Source: Chaetomium olivaceum
Taxonomy: Eukaryota > Ascomycota > Sordariomycetes > Sordariales > Chaetomiaceae
Direction of reading: 5' to 3'
NCBI GenBank assembly: GCA_039881045.1
Contig: JAYWVB010000035.1
Location: 298,314 to 362,313, forward strand
Length of the DNA stretch: 64,000 bases
In this document: positions 21,667 through 32,219 of the stretch, one piece after another
Layout of the letters: each line of letters opens with the position of its first letter
Numbering within the stretch: the first letter of the stretch is position 1
The notes under the pieces: model-generated
What the model saw: the letters and a program-made list of their open reading frames with translations, nothing else
What the model was told of the DNA's origin: nothing
The model's database searches: none
Made by a program: the position numbers and the translations under genes

Positions 21667-23286
21667 ATGGCTGCCGGCCTTACTCTGCAAACAGCCATCA
21701 AGGGCAAACCCGACTCCACTGTCGTGATTGTGCCTGGGAGCCAAGCCTTAACCGTCACCTATAAGGAGCTGGTTTCCGAGACAGCCTCGTTCCAGCAGAA
21801 GCTGGCCGCCATTGGCATCGCCAAGGGATCTCCTGTCTCCATCGCGACTGTCAACTCGTACGAGTTCATCGTGTCTTTCCTCGCCGCGTCATGGCAGCGC
21901 GCCATCGCCGCTCCGCTCAACCCGGCCTACAAGCAGGATGAATTCGAGTTTTACATTGACGATGTCAAGTCGGCGATTGTTCTCGTGCCTAAGGGCGCCT
22001 ACAAGAGCCGCAGCCCGGCTGTGAAGGCCGCCCAGAAGTTCAACTCTGCCATCGCCGAGTGCTACTGGGACGCCGCCAGAAAGGAGGTCGCCCTCGACGT
22101 CAAGGAGCTCGGCCAGCTCCAGGGCAAGCCCAAGCAGCCTATCCTCAAGCCCGAACCCGAGGACATCGCCCTGGTCCTCCACACCAGCGGCACCACCTCC
22201 CGCCCTAAGGTCGTGCCTCTCTCGCACCGCAACCTCACCCGCACCATGCACAACATCCAGCAAACCTACCAGCTCACCGCGTCCGACCGCACCATGCTAG
22301 TCATGCCGCTCTTCCACGTCCACGGCCTCCTTTGCGGCCTCCTCGCGCCGCTCCTCTCGGGTGGCTCCATGGTCGTGCCCACAAAGTTCTCCGCCTCCGA
22401 CTTCTGGCGCGACTACACCACCCACAACGCCAACTGGTTACACCGCCGTCCCCACCATCCACCAGATCCTCCTCAAGAACCCGACCCCCTCCCCGCTGCC
22501 CACCATCCGCTTCATCCGCTCCTGCTCCTCCCCGCTCTCCCCCACCGTCTTCCACGCCCTCGAGAAGACCTACAACGCCCCCGTCCTCGAAGCCTACGCC
22601 ATGACCGAGGCCGCCCACCAAATGACCTCCAACCCACTCCCCTCGGTCGGCCCGCGCAAGCCGGGCACCGTCGGTCTCGGCCAGGGCGTCGAAGTCGTCA
22701 TCCTCGACGCGGCGGGGGCTGCCCTGCCGCAGGGCACGGAAGGCGAGATCTGCATCCGCGGGGAGAACGTGACCGGCGGGTACCTCAACAACGCCGAGGC
22801 GAATCGCACGTCGTATACGGCGGAGGGGTACTTCCGCACGGGCGACCAGGGCCGCAAGGACGAGGACGGGTATCTGGTCATTACGGGGCGCATCAAGGAG
22901 CTGATCAACAAGGGCGGGGAGAAGATCTCGCCGATTGAGCTGGATAACGTGCTTACCCGCCACCCGGCCGTGTCGGAGGCGGTGAGCTTTGCGATTCCCG
23001 ACGAGATGTTTGGGCAGGACATTGGTGTGGCGGTGGTGCTCAAGCCGGGAGTGAGGTTGGATGAGGCGGAGTTGAAGGCGTGGGTTGCTGAGAAGCTGGC
23101 CAAGTTTAAGGTGCCCAAGAAGGTGAGCTTATTCGATTTATCATCGGCTACTGGGTTTGGTTGATACTGACGTGTGCTTGGCAGGTCTACTTTACAGATG
23201 TCATGCCCAAGACGGCGACGGGCAAGATCCAGCGGCGGATCGTGGCCGAGACCATGCAAAAGCAGGAGGGGCGGGCCAAGTTGTAA
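21667..23286 (+). CDS. pcs60: Peroxisomal AMP-forming acyl-CoA synthetase, Pcs60/oxalate-CoA ligase type, with one-base frame break
   Basis: ANL-superfamily ligase; close relatives (yeast Pcs60, plant AAE3) make oxalyl-CoA for oxalate breakdown. Exons 21667-23122 and 23185-23286. The AMP-binding P-loop is LHTSGTTSRPKVVPLSH; later motifs are EAYAMTEAAHQM, GYFRTGDQGRKDEDGYL, GRIKELINKGGEKISP and GKIQRR with the catalytic Lys. The protein ends in AKL, a peroxisomal PTS1 signal. The first frame runs to HNANW and then leaves the family; a second frame picks up at YTAVPTIHQILLK. One extra T at 22438-22439 (TGGTTACACC instead of TGGTACACC) accounts for this, and without it the product would be 518 aa, normal length. 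No intron can explain the jump. Whether the T is real or an assembly error cannot be told here. Confidence 0.88.
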
Positions 23287-24268
23287 AGCGCCCCCCTGGC
23301 TGGGTGGCTGTTGTATTCAGAACAGTATAGTACATAAGGCACATAGGTGTATAGTGTGATCGTGTGTTGTATGGTCTACATTCTTAATATAAAAACGGAT
23401 GCATGTTTGGGATATACCTTAATGCGTGTTGTTTCCATCCTTCCCCCCGTGCTCAAACGGGGGATTCCTTTCACGGCCACCAGCCAGACACACGATATGG
23501 TTGGGCAACAACCGATTCCGAACGGAACTAGACAAAACCCGATTACCTGGCCTCGGATGGAACCAGCTAAATTGATTGGAAAGGGGATGACGAGGCCTTC
23601 CAACGATGCAGCGACCTGCATTTGACAGGACACTCCACGGCCACCTCACCCCAGACACGTGGCTCAAGTGAGACCGCACCGCACATCAAGCCTCACAGTG
23701 ATTCCGCTAGCAGACTAGGCAATTACCGACAATTGGATGCTAAAATACACCAAGATATTCCTATTCCCACGTACAAATAAAAAAGACCACAGCTAAATCA
23801 ACAAACACCAAAAAGAAAGGGACGCCCGAGTTGAGGCGAGCAGAAAAAAGAAATAGCAGACATGATCTCTTCCAGTAAACAATCAGGGATAACACAACCA
23901 CATCCCACATCCCACATCAACCCCCTCTCCGACTTGCTCTCGACAGCCCACCACCTTCTGGCCTTCCCTCCCTCCCTCCCTCCCTCCCTACATGGTATTG
24001 ATTTCATCCCGGCCCCGGCTCGCTCGTCCGGCCAACCGGCCCCCATTAGCCACATCTACCCGTCCATCCATAACCACAAAGGAAACAACAACTACCACCA
24101 TTCCGTCCAGCCTCCTCTTGCGTCTGTGTCCGTGTGCGTATGCGTGTGTGTTGTGTCAAAAAAATGAACGAATGGATGCGCTGCGTATTCAGCTTTTCTC
24201 CTCCTCCTCCTCCTTCTCTTACACCGCCGTGGCCGCCGTCCGGCCTACCCGGCCAGGACCAGCTTCCC
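23287..24268. other. Intergenic between convergent ligase and VAP genes
   Basis: Two 3' UTR regions. It includes a CCCT microsatellite (23967-23990) and a GT/GC-rich tract near 24120-24155. No gene seen. Confidence 0.6.
23967..23990. repeat. CCCT microsatellite
   Basis: Six tandem CCCT units in the 3' intergenic region. Confidence 0.9.
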
Positions 24269-25482
24269 CTAGAAGAAGATATACCCCAGCAGAAAGCTGA
24301 CGAGGCAGAGGAAGGCCACGATCCCGACGGGCACGCCCTCGGTGCCCCGCGACGATTGCCTCTCGGCCTGCGCGAGCTTGGGCGCCCCCGCGCTGCTGCT
24401 GTCGTCCGACTTGGTTCCTGCCTTGCGCTGCCGCAGCCCGCTGGCCAGTTCGTTCTTGAGCGAGGCGGCGGTCGCTTCCGCCTTGGCCAGCCGTTCTTTG
24501 AGCTCCTCGTAGGTTTCGGTCGCGGCCGATCGGACGCTGCCTGCGACGGCGGCGGGGGCGGCGAAGGCCGTGGCCTGGGTGGCTTGTGTGGATTCGGGCT
24601 CGTGCGACGGCTCGTCGTGCTCGGGGTAGGAGACGGCGGTGGTGTCCTCGAGGGCGGTGGTGTCGTCGTGCGGGGAGGAGTAGGCGGGCGGCGGTGCGGT
24701 GTCGGGGGTAGCGTCGAACTGTACAAAGGGTTAGCCGTTGTTAGATATCCAAAAGCCGGAAAAGGGAAGCAAACCCCATTCGTAGCCGTCTGCCGGATAG
24801 GGGTAGCGACGGGCTGTGAAGGCCCTTCGTTTGGCGCAAGCCAGGCGACGCGAATCTTCTTCTCTTGAATGTCCGACTTCGCTACTCCATCCCACTGCAC
24901 GCACAGACCGGTTAGTCCATCGTTTTGCGCATTAAAGGGGTTCAGACCCACAATCTGTGTCACGTTTGTGAATTCCTTGTCGGCAGTGATGGTGACGGAC
25001 TGAACGAGGAATTTGTCACGGCATTTGGCGTCGGACGGCGGCTCCTGCTTCATTGCCTGCAGGAGGACTGCGAGGATTAGCACGAGTCAATCAGCTGGCA
25101 TAAACAGTTTGTTTTCACTAACCAGATACCTCGACCTCATGCCCCGGCTCGATGCGGCCCGAGTTTGGCCGAACACAATACCTAGATGACGAGTTAACCT
25201 CGGCCCCTGACAGGCATCGATATCGCGGCCGGTATGCACGTACTGCTTGGGTGCTGTCGTTTTGACCTAGGTTTGTAAGAAAACAAGAACCGAGCTATCC
25301 CGGGGTTCGGGGTTGAATTACCTTGAAAGCGACAGGCGAAGAGTTGGGGTTCTTAATTTTGAGGACCTGCGATACCTCCACAGTGAAGGGCCCTACGTCG
25401 GTCAGAGAATGGCAGACTCGGTGGAGACTCGAGACAACATACTGCGGAACCCAAGTTCCACGGGATCGATGTCGACGGACAT
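24269..25482 (-). CDS. scs2: VAP/Scs2 family ER membrane protein (MSP domain)
   Basis: Tail-anchored ER protein that binds FFAT-motif partners at contacts with plasma membrane and other organelles, and regulates lipid metabolism. Six exons: 25482-25443, 25392-25322, 25266-25244, 25181-25123, 25067-24775 and 24718-24269, giving 311 aa. The MSP domain covers residues 1-130: MSVDIDPVELGF, FTVEVSQVLKIKN, VAFKVKTTAPKQYCVRPNSG, IEPGHEVEVSVLLQAMK, CRDKFLVQSV. The APKQYCVRPN block is the FFAT-binding core and is created by splicing across the small 23-nt exon 3. A long Pro/Ser/Thr/Glu linker is followed by a coiled coil (YEELKERLAKAEAT) and a C-terminal anchor (VGIVAFLCLVSFLLGYIFF). Intron 5 has a weak GTTTGC donor. 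The gene is divergent from the UBX gene. Confidence 0.93.
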
Positions 25483-26315
25483 GGCGGCGGGTCGTGGCTT
25501 TGCGAAAGGCTCGAGGCTACGAAAGTATCGGCGGATGTCGTCGGCGCAGAATTAATGTAGGGAGAGGCTACGGGGTGTGCGCTAAAGTAGTGGCTGTGCG
25601 CGACGTTTGTGTTGGGAGAGGCTCGAGCAGGCCAAACGGGCGGATCTTTGTGGCGGATGGAATCTGACAGTTGGTCGCAGCGTGCGATGCGTGTTACAAC
25701 ATTCCGGGCATGTTAACGGCAAAGCTGGCACTGCGCTGGCGAGGATTCCAGACACAGGGGGTCCGTGCTGCTGGTTGTTCCCCAGCACATGTTGTGGGGC
25801 CTTCTTCGCTGCTGGCCCCACAACAATCACTTCAAATCTGGATGACTAATTCGGATAGGGAGTGAATTGGGTGGTCTTGATGACGTCTGTTTGGCTGCCT
25901 ACAATTACAGTTACACACAGTCGGAGGAGGTACCTTCCATCTCGTACTCGTACCACAGTAGAGGGCTCGCTCAGTTCAGGAAAACAGGAGGTGGCCTCAA
26001 ATTCAGAAATGTGAGCGTGAAAACAACACAATCATACAAGACTATCGCAAAAGGCGTGCATGGTATCTGCCATCAGAGTCTAGGTCCAGAGTGATAGATC
26101 ATAGGTAAGGTAGCCTGAAGTAGCCCAAAACCATCGGATCTCTCACCCGACCTGCTCATCGAAGTGCTGCCCCGCCAAATCGAGTCGCTGTTCTCTTCTA
26201 TAAGAACCCCCTCAACTTCAACCTTTACCAACGGCTCACCAAATTCCGACATCTCAAATCACCAACTTAGCCCACTTCTTTTTCTCAACCACATTTACAT
26301 CCGATAATCGACAGA
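25483..26315. other. Divergent promoter region, VAP and UBX genes
   Basis: Shared upstream region of 833 bp. A TATAAGAA sequence occurs near 26199 on the UBX side, and an AGGTAAGGTAGCC word near 26104 resembles the dispersed palindromic motif. No gene seen. Confidence 0.5.
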
Positions 26316-27428
26316 ATGACTAAATCAGATATTGATCTGTTGCTCGAGATGGGCTTTGAGCAGGCCCGCGCTGAGCTCGCAGTAAAGAAAACCGGTGGCC
26401 GTTAGTATTTGGTTGCACGCTTCCCAAACCATTTCCCTCGATATTGACATCTTTGTAGTTCAGCAAGCCTTGAACTGGCTTGAAGAAAACCAAGACAAGC
26501 CTCTGGAAGAGCTGCAGGCTAATCAAGCGACCGCCGATGCTGCTGGGGCCGACGAGGAGGGCGCCCCATCCATCCCCTCGGGCGAGACCGCTTCCTCACT
26601 CGTTTGTAATGAGTGCGGGAAGAAGTTCCGCAACCACGCCGAGGCTTCCTTCCACGCCTCCAAGACGTACACTACCCCCTCACTTCACCCGCCTTGCCTG
26701 CCATGCTGACACGCACCACAGAGACCATGCCGACTTTTCGGAATCGACGGATGAGATCGCCCCGTTGACTGAGGAGGAAAAGAAAGCCAGGCTGGAAGAT
26801 CTTCGCAAGAAGCTCATGGAGAAACGGGCTAACCAGTCAGCCGCCGAGAAGGAAGAGGCTAAGCGGAATGAGGTACGGTTGTTGACCCTACTTTACAGGC
26901 GGTTGCTAACCATGCCCTAAGCAAATCCGCCAGAAGGCCACACGGGAATCCCACGACGTCAAGGAGGAGCTCCAGCGCAAGGAGCAGATCAAAGAGGCGG
27001 CCAAGAAACGCCAGGAGAAACTCGATGATCTTGAAGCGAAGAAGCGCATCAAGGCCCGCATCGAGGCCGACAGGCTCGAGCGCAAGCGCCGCGAGGAAGA
27101 CGCCAAGGCGATGCGCGAAGGCAAGCCCTTGCCGCAACAGCAGGCGGCGACACCAGCGACCGTGACGGCCGCTGCGGCGTCCGTATCACGGTCGTCCGCC
27201 TCTACAGCCCGGCTGAGGCTTCAGACGGCGAACGGGAACCTGATCAAGTCGTACCCTAGCGAGACCACGCTATTTGAGGTGGCCCAGCAGATCGAGGAGG
27301 AAGTCGGGCATCCGGTTACGAGCTTTTCGACAACCTTCCCGATGAAGAAGTTTGACGCCGGTGTTGACTTTGGGCAGACGCTTGCGGAGGCCGGTCTAGC
27401 GCCCAGCGCTGTGGTGGTTGTGAAATAG
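26316..27428 (+). CDS. UBA-UBX domain protein (UBXN1/SAKS1-like Cdc48 cofactor)
   Basis: Likely adaptor that links ubiquitinated substrates to the Cdc48/p97 ATPase. Exons 26316-26400, 26459-26666, 26722-26872 and 26922-27428 encode 316 aa. The N-terminal UBA domain (LLLEMGFEQARAELAVKKTGG) is completed across intron 1 with LQQALNWLEENQD. A C2H2-like motif follows (CNECGKKFRNHAEASFH), then a long charged coiled coil rich in Lys, Glu and Arg. The C-terminal UBX domain begins at ARLRLQTANGNLIKSYPSETTL and contains VTSFSTTFPMKKFDA, where a Phe-Pro turn stands in for the p97-binding loop. The order UBA, zinc-finger-like, coiled coil, UBX matches UBXN1-type proteins. The YCII gene follows on the same strand. 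Confidence 0.9.
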
Positions 27429-28035
27429 ATTCGAGGGGTTCGGGATCCAGAAAGAAAGGCCATCCCATGCACGGAGTATCTGGTTTGGTTGATTCCCTTT
27501 ATATGAAGCATATGACTCGGCAACGCTTCAACGGGTCTTTGGGGAGTTTAGGTATCTCGGTGGAAGGCGCTGAAGGCGGAGCGGAGGGTCTACTGTACAA
27601 CATCTTGGGTGGGCCCCACGCCTTACCAAGCTCATGATCACAAATCAACACACTTGACCCTGTATACGTGAGGAAGACCTGTATTGTGAAGGGCGCAAGG
27701 AAACATGGAAGTTGGCGCCTTTAACACGACATATTCCCACCGGCCCTCTAAAACCCGTAGGCGACCCCGCCGTCCAACGTGATGGAACACGGATTGACGG
27801 CTCTCGTCCTAATTCCGAGCCGTCCACTCCTGCCCGCTTGATAACCCCGCATCCCAAATCCCGAACTCACCAAAGTTACAGGGGTAGTCGACCCCGTCGA
27901 CAGCGATCTCGCACCTCTCTCGCCGGCCGTCTCAACCGTCCCGTCCCTGACCCGTCAGTTGCCGCTCACTAATCGGGCATTCTAAATAAGCCGGCTGCGG
28001 GCGTAAGGCTGCCCCAATATCTCTCACGGCTCTGC
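27429..28035. other. Intergenic between UBX and YCII genes
   Basis: 3' UTR of the UBX gene and promoter of the YCII gene. No feature beyond that. Confidence 0.6.
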
Positions 28036-28842
28036 ATGTCAATGGCCTCTCACCTGCGAAACCTCTCCATCCGCGCCTTCACTCCGTCTCCCACTTGCAC
28101 CTTGACCCCCCTTTCCAGAAGGATCACAGTGAGCTCATTCCGCCTCGCATATCAGCGCAACACAATGGCTACGGAAGCACCCAAGAAGATGGAGTGGCTG
28201 GTTGTCATCCCTGACTTTGCCGGCGCTCAGGCGAAGAGGTTGGAAGTGCGCCCGTAAGTACCTAGAGAATAAGAATAAAACAAAGATAAAACATACCACA
28301 CCAAGCCACACGGCCTGCCTGTCACCCCTTCTTTTTTTTTTTTTTTTGCAAATCCCAACCTTGCTAACGTCTACCTCGCTCCCACCACTAAGACAACACT
28401 TCGCCGGCCTCGGCCCCGCCAAAGAATCCGGCCTCTTCCAAATGGGCGGTTCGTACACACCCCCCTCCCTCTCTCTCACTATGATAATGGTCCAAAACCT
28501 AACAACCTTACCCCCCCCTCCCCCCAGGCGCCGTCCTCAACGACGTCCCCACCTCCGACGACCCCTCCACCTTCTCCTTCGCCGGCAGCACCATTGTCAT
28601 CCTGGCGTCGAGCCGCGAGGAGATCAAGGAGGTGCTGCGCAAGGACATCTACGCCGAGTCCGGGGTTTGGGATGTTGAGAACGTGAGTCGCCTTGTCCCC
28701 ACTGTTTTTGTTTTCTTTGCTTTGCTTCTGGGGGGAGGGATGATATCTTGGTTGTGGTTAACTGGTTAGCTGAACTGACATTGGTGATGCTGTATAGGCT
28801 CAGATGTGGCCTCTTCTCTGTGCTTTCCGCAACCAAAAATAG
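28036..28842 (+). CDS. YCII-related domain protein, possibly mitochondrial
   Basis: Small ferredoxin-like fold protein of the YciI family; fungal members have no settled role. Four exons: 28036-28253, 28393-28448, 28528-28682 and 28798-28842, 157 aa. The core starts at MEWLVVIPDFAGAQAKRLEVRP with QHFAGLGPAKESG and GGAVLNDVPTSDD, the pattern seen across YCII proteins (hydrophobic strand, then a helix with His, then a Gly-rich strand). It ends FRNQK. The first 40 residues are Arg/Ser/Thr-rich without acidic residues, which suggests a mitochondrial presequence if translation starts at 28036. A second ATG (MATEAPKK) would give a cytosolic form, so dual targeting is possible (inference). Intron 1 contains a T16 run (28332-28347). 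Confidence 0.85.
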
Positions 28843-29126
28843 GCGGTTATTAGGGATGCGGTTTTGTTAGGAGGGGTATTGCAATTGTGAGGCTGTGACG
28901 ATGATTTTTCGCACAGGCATGGTGTTGCCGTGCGTGAACTAGCTGGCATAACGAAGCAGTGCTCCTAATTACCGAACTAAAATAAACATAACCTCCCAAA
29001 CCAATGTATCGCTACCCAGGCGTTGCCGCCTTCGAAATCATTACATGAATGCCTGCTCAAAACGCCATGTCACAGGGTAACCTAAACAAGGAACAACCAT
29101 ACTCATACAAGAAGAGCCCCGGCGCC

Positions 29127-30692
29127 CTATGTGGCGGCTTGCGGAGCGGGCGACTGCTCTTCACTGTCCTCTAGCTCCTCAGCAGCAAGCCTCAACTCGT
29201 AGTTGAGGTCGAAACACTCGGCGAGCAGTTCGCTAACGCTGCCTTGGCCTTCAGGGATGTCGCTACCAACCATGAACTTGCCGTCCACCCTCATGTTGTC
29301 GATCGAGTTCAGCTAGTTAAGGGTTGTTAGCCAGCTGATTGGGGTCAATGGGTGAGGTAGGGGACATACCTTCATGCTGTACGGATACAACTCTCTTACG
29401 GAGCCCACGCCCCCGTTATTCTTGACCTCGATCAGACACCGCTTCAACGTTTGCAGCTGGTTGTAGATGGGCAGCAGTGCTTCCGACACGGGCTCGGACG
29501 AGTTCATGAGGTAGTAGATGTAACCGTAGCTGCGCCGAATGAGGTAGAGCAGCGTGCGTTGAACATAGAGCTCAGCTGGCTGGCCCTCTTGGTCAAGCCA
29601 GTTCCCGTCGACACGCGCCTCATCGATCTTATCGAGCTGCCGCTGGAAGTCATACAGATCCGTCTCGCGCAATGACCAGGCCTGCGTTATGGAGAGCTTT
29701 TCGAGATCGTTGCGGATGTTGATGAGGATGTCGTACTTGTCCTTGAAACCATCCGGGATCACCCCTTTCCTAGACAGAGGGTTAGTGGTGAGGCTAAGTG
29801 AGTCAGGGCGCGGGAATCTACCTCTCCAGCACAATGTCCGACCACTGTAGACACCGGCCGAGGAGTACTGACACCACCTCGCTGCCCTTGAGTTCCTTCC
29901 CCTCGTCATCCACAAACTTGCCGTCCACCATCGACTCATCAATTTCTTGCAGCTTTGACTTTAGCTTCTGCACTTCGGTCGTAGAGAACTGCCACTGTGT
30001 CAGTACCAGTTCCCCCTTAAGTTTGACTCGGCTCTTACCTTGGACTTCGTGTTAGCGAGCGACATCGACCGCATAACCGAGATGAGTCGTTCGTAGATAG
30101 CCTGCAGCGGTTCATCCAACTGGTCGAGTTGCTTTCGCAAGTTGGCCAGCGTGGACTTGCAAAGTGCCTCTCTGTGTCCCAATAGCTCGACAAGATAGGG
30201 GGAGTGTGCCGAGTCTCCTTTCTCTAGGATGCTCTCGATCCGGCCCAATGTGTTAGATATGCTGGTGAGATCCTTGGAGGAGAACACGCTCGCTTCCATC
30301 AGGTGATCGAGCAACCGTTTGATGGTGGAGGTGAGCGCGTACGCCGCTGGCACTTCGCTCGTCCGTCCGATCGTCATGAAGAATAGCGAGATGAGCTGGA
30401 GACAGCTCTCGAGAACCTTGTCCACTGCGGCGATTGTCAGTCGATGGTAGCCCGCAAGAACTGCCTCGTTCGACATACATCGATTCTCCCCCTTGTGTTC
30501 CCCTTTTCGAATCTCGTTCACTTGTCTAACCTGCTCCACCAGCTGGTCCTGCAACTCCATGACATCCTGGGTCCTGATGTACTTGGTACGATCCCTCTTC
30601 AGAAGCAGCAGCTTGTCTTGGATGACTGTGAGCCTCTCGAGGATCTGCCGTTCCCGCTCATCCTTAGGCATCGGGACTGCTGGGGTTTCCAT
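29127..30692 (-). CDS. DUF2408/UPF0662 fungal protein
   Basis: Function unknown; the family is conserved in ascomycetes. Exons: 30692-30479, 30424-30039, 29994-29822, 29769-29370 and 29312-29127, 452 aa. The protein is helical and charged. Three related short segments occur: IDESMVDGKFVDDEG, IDEARVDGNWLDQEG and IDNMRVDGKFMVGSD. Each precedes or follows a long helix, so the protein may be built of repeated helical units. The first intron (30478-30425) is 54 nt, divisible by three and free of stops, with a perfect GTATGT donor. Removing it gives GENRLDKVLESC; keeping it would insert 18 residues. I favour removal. It is divergent from the ribosomal P1 gene and converges with the YCII gene. Confidence 0.82.
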
Positions 30693-31637
30693 CGTGGCGT
30701 TGTCGGTATGCTCTCGTCAGAAAGTAGAGGACTGTCGGAGAAAGAAGTGAAAGTGGAAGTGATCGTATTATCCCTTCAAGAAAGGGGCTCGCTTTAATAA
30801 CTTTAGATCGGGAGGGTCGGAATGCTGTCCGCGTGACTGATCAGAGGGCCGATTTACTGTAGACCACGCTTGCGCCACTTCAAGCTCGTGGGCGAAACTG
30901 GAAGTTGAGAGATTTTCAAAGCTGAATTTGCACTTTTGCAACATGGACTAGAAACCGATCTGCTTATGGGGATAAGAGCTCTAATTTGCCGGTTGGCACG
31001 GGGTTCAGAAATGCAGGCACGCAGGTTGCAACTTCTCAGCTTCTCATTCACCTTGTTCGCGACGTCAGTGGTGGGGGAGCATGGGAAGGTGGGGTGTTAT
31101 ACAGGGGGCCTTGTCCTCCTTTGGTCTTTGGGGAAGATCTTCTCCACTCTGCGGCTCGCGCTTTGGTTTGAGAAGAAGGCGGAAAGGAGGAGGCAAAAGG
31201 GGGCAGAGGAGTTTACTGCGGTAAAACATTAACAAAAGTAAAGGAAAAGGGCGCCCAATAGCTTTTCATTTTTATTTTTATTATCTACCTTACTTGCCTA
31301 AGGTAGCAAGCCTCAAACAAAGATACACTGAAGGAGTTTCGAAGTACGAAGGAGCTCCCTGAAGTGGGTGGAGCTCTTGGCTTCGCCTGCTATCAGGAGT
31401 CTCGGGATCCAGCCAATTGTTGGAGTTCCTGGCCAATCGCACGTGTCAGTCTCTCCAGGTGCCTGGCAGCTGTCGGCTTCACAGCCCAGCCGGAATTCGT
31501 AGGGCCACGCTATTCTGTTTTCGTATCGCCCACAACTAATTATTTTCCCGCTCGCGAATTTCAAGCTCGGTCTCTACATCCCACGTCAACAAGCCCTTCG
31601 AGTCACAGCACTTTGCGCCTCGACAACCACAGTCACC
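30693..31637. other. Divergent promoter region, DUF2408 and P1 genes
   Basis: 945 bp. It includes an 8-bp-arm inverted repeat CTACCTTA (31285-31292) and TAAGGTAG (31299-31306), a member of the dispersed motif. No gene seen. Confidence 0.6.
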
Positions 31638-32219
31638 ATGTCTACCGCTGAGCTGGCCACTTCGTACGCGGCGCTGATCCTCGCCGACGACGGCGTCGAG
31701 ATCACGGTAAGAGAATCGCCGTGAGGCCTCGTGCGGAAATGCGCGGGTGCCGGAAATCTCGATACATTTCCCAATGCTAACCGTCAATCCCAGTCCGACA
31801 AGATCCAGGCCCTGATCAAGGCTGCTAACGTCGCCGAGGTCGAGCCTATCTGGGCTTCATTATTCGCCAAGGTACGAAAGACCGAAACTGCACACGAGTT
31901 TACGATCGGACCACGGGATTCGAGACGAACAGGTTGACTGACTGGGACATTTTTACATTGCAGGCTCTTGAGGGCAAGGATGTGAAGGACCTTCTCTCTA
32001 ACGTCGGCTCGGGTGGTGGCGCCGCTGCCCCCGCCGCTGGCGGTGGTGCTGCCGCTGCTGGCGGTGCTGCCGAGGAGGTCAAGGAGGAGGCCAAGGAGGA
32101 GGGTGAGTTCTTCCCTCACGAGCGCTGACCGCAAGGTCTCGGATGTTTTCGGATTACTGACAGCCGCTGCAGAGAAGGAGGAGTCGGACGACGACATGGG
32201 ATTCGGTCTCTTCGACTAA
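31638..32219 (+). CDS. rpp1: 60S acidic ribosomal protein P1
   Basis: Component of the ribosomal stalk that recruits and stimulates translational GTPases. Exons 31638-31706, 31794-31871, 31964-32102 and 32173-32219 encode 110 aa, normal length. The N-terminal dimerisation domain starts MSTAELATSYAALILADDG and continues KIQALIKAANVAEVEPIWASLFAKALEG. A flexible Ala/Gly hinge is followed by an acidic tail (KEEAKEEEKEESDDD) and the invariant C-terminal MGFGLFD that contacts elongation factors and is the target of ribosome-inactivating proteins. The ADDGVEIT start and VEPIWA mark it as P1, not P2. The start context GTCACCATG is strong, as expected for a highly expressed gene. Confidence 0.97.

Noticed and set aside
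22301..22963. Large minus frame across the ligase
   Set aside because: It is a shadow of the ligase coding strand; no family features.
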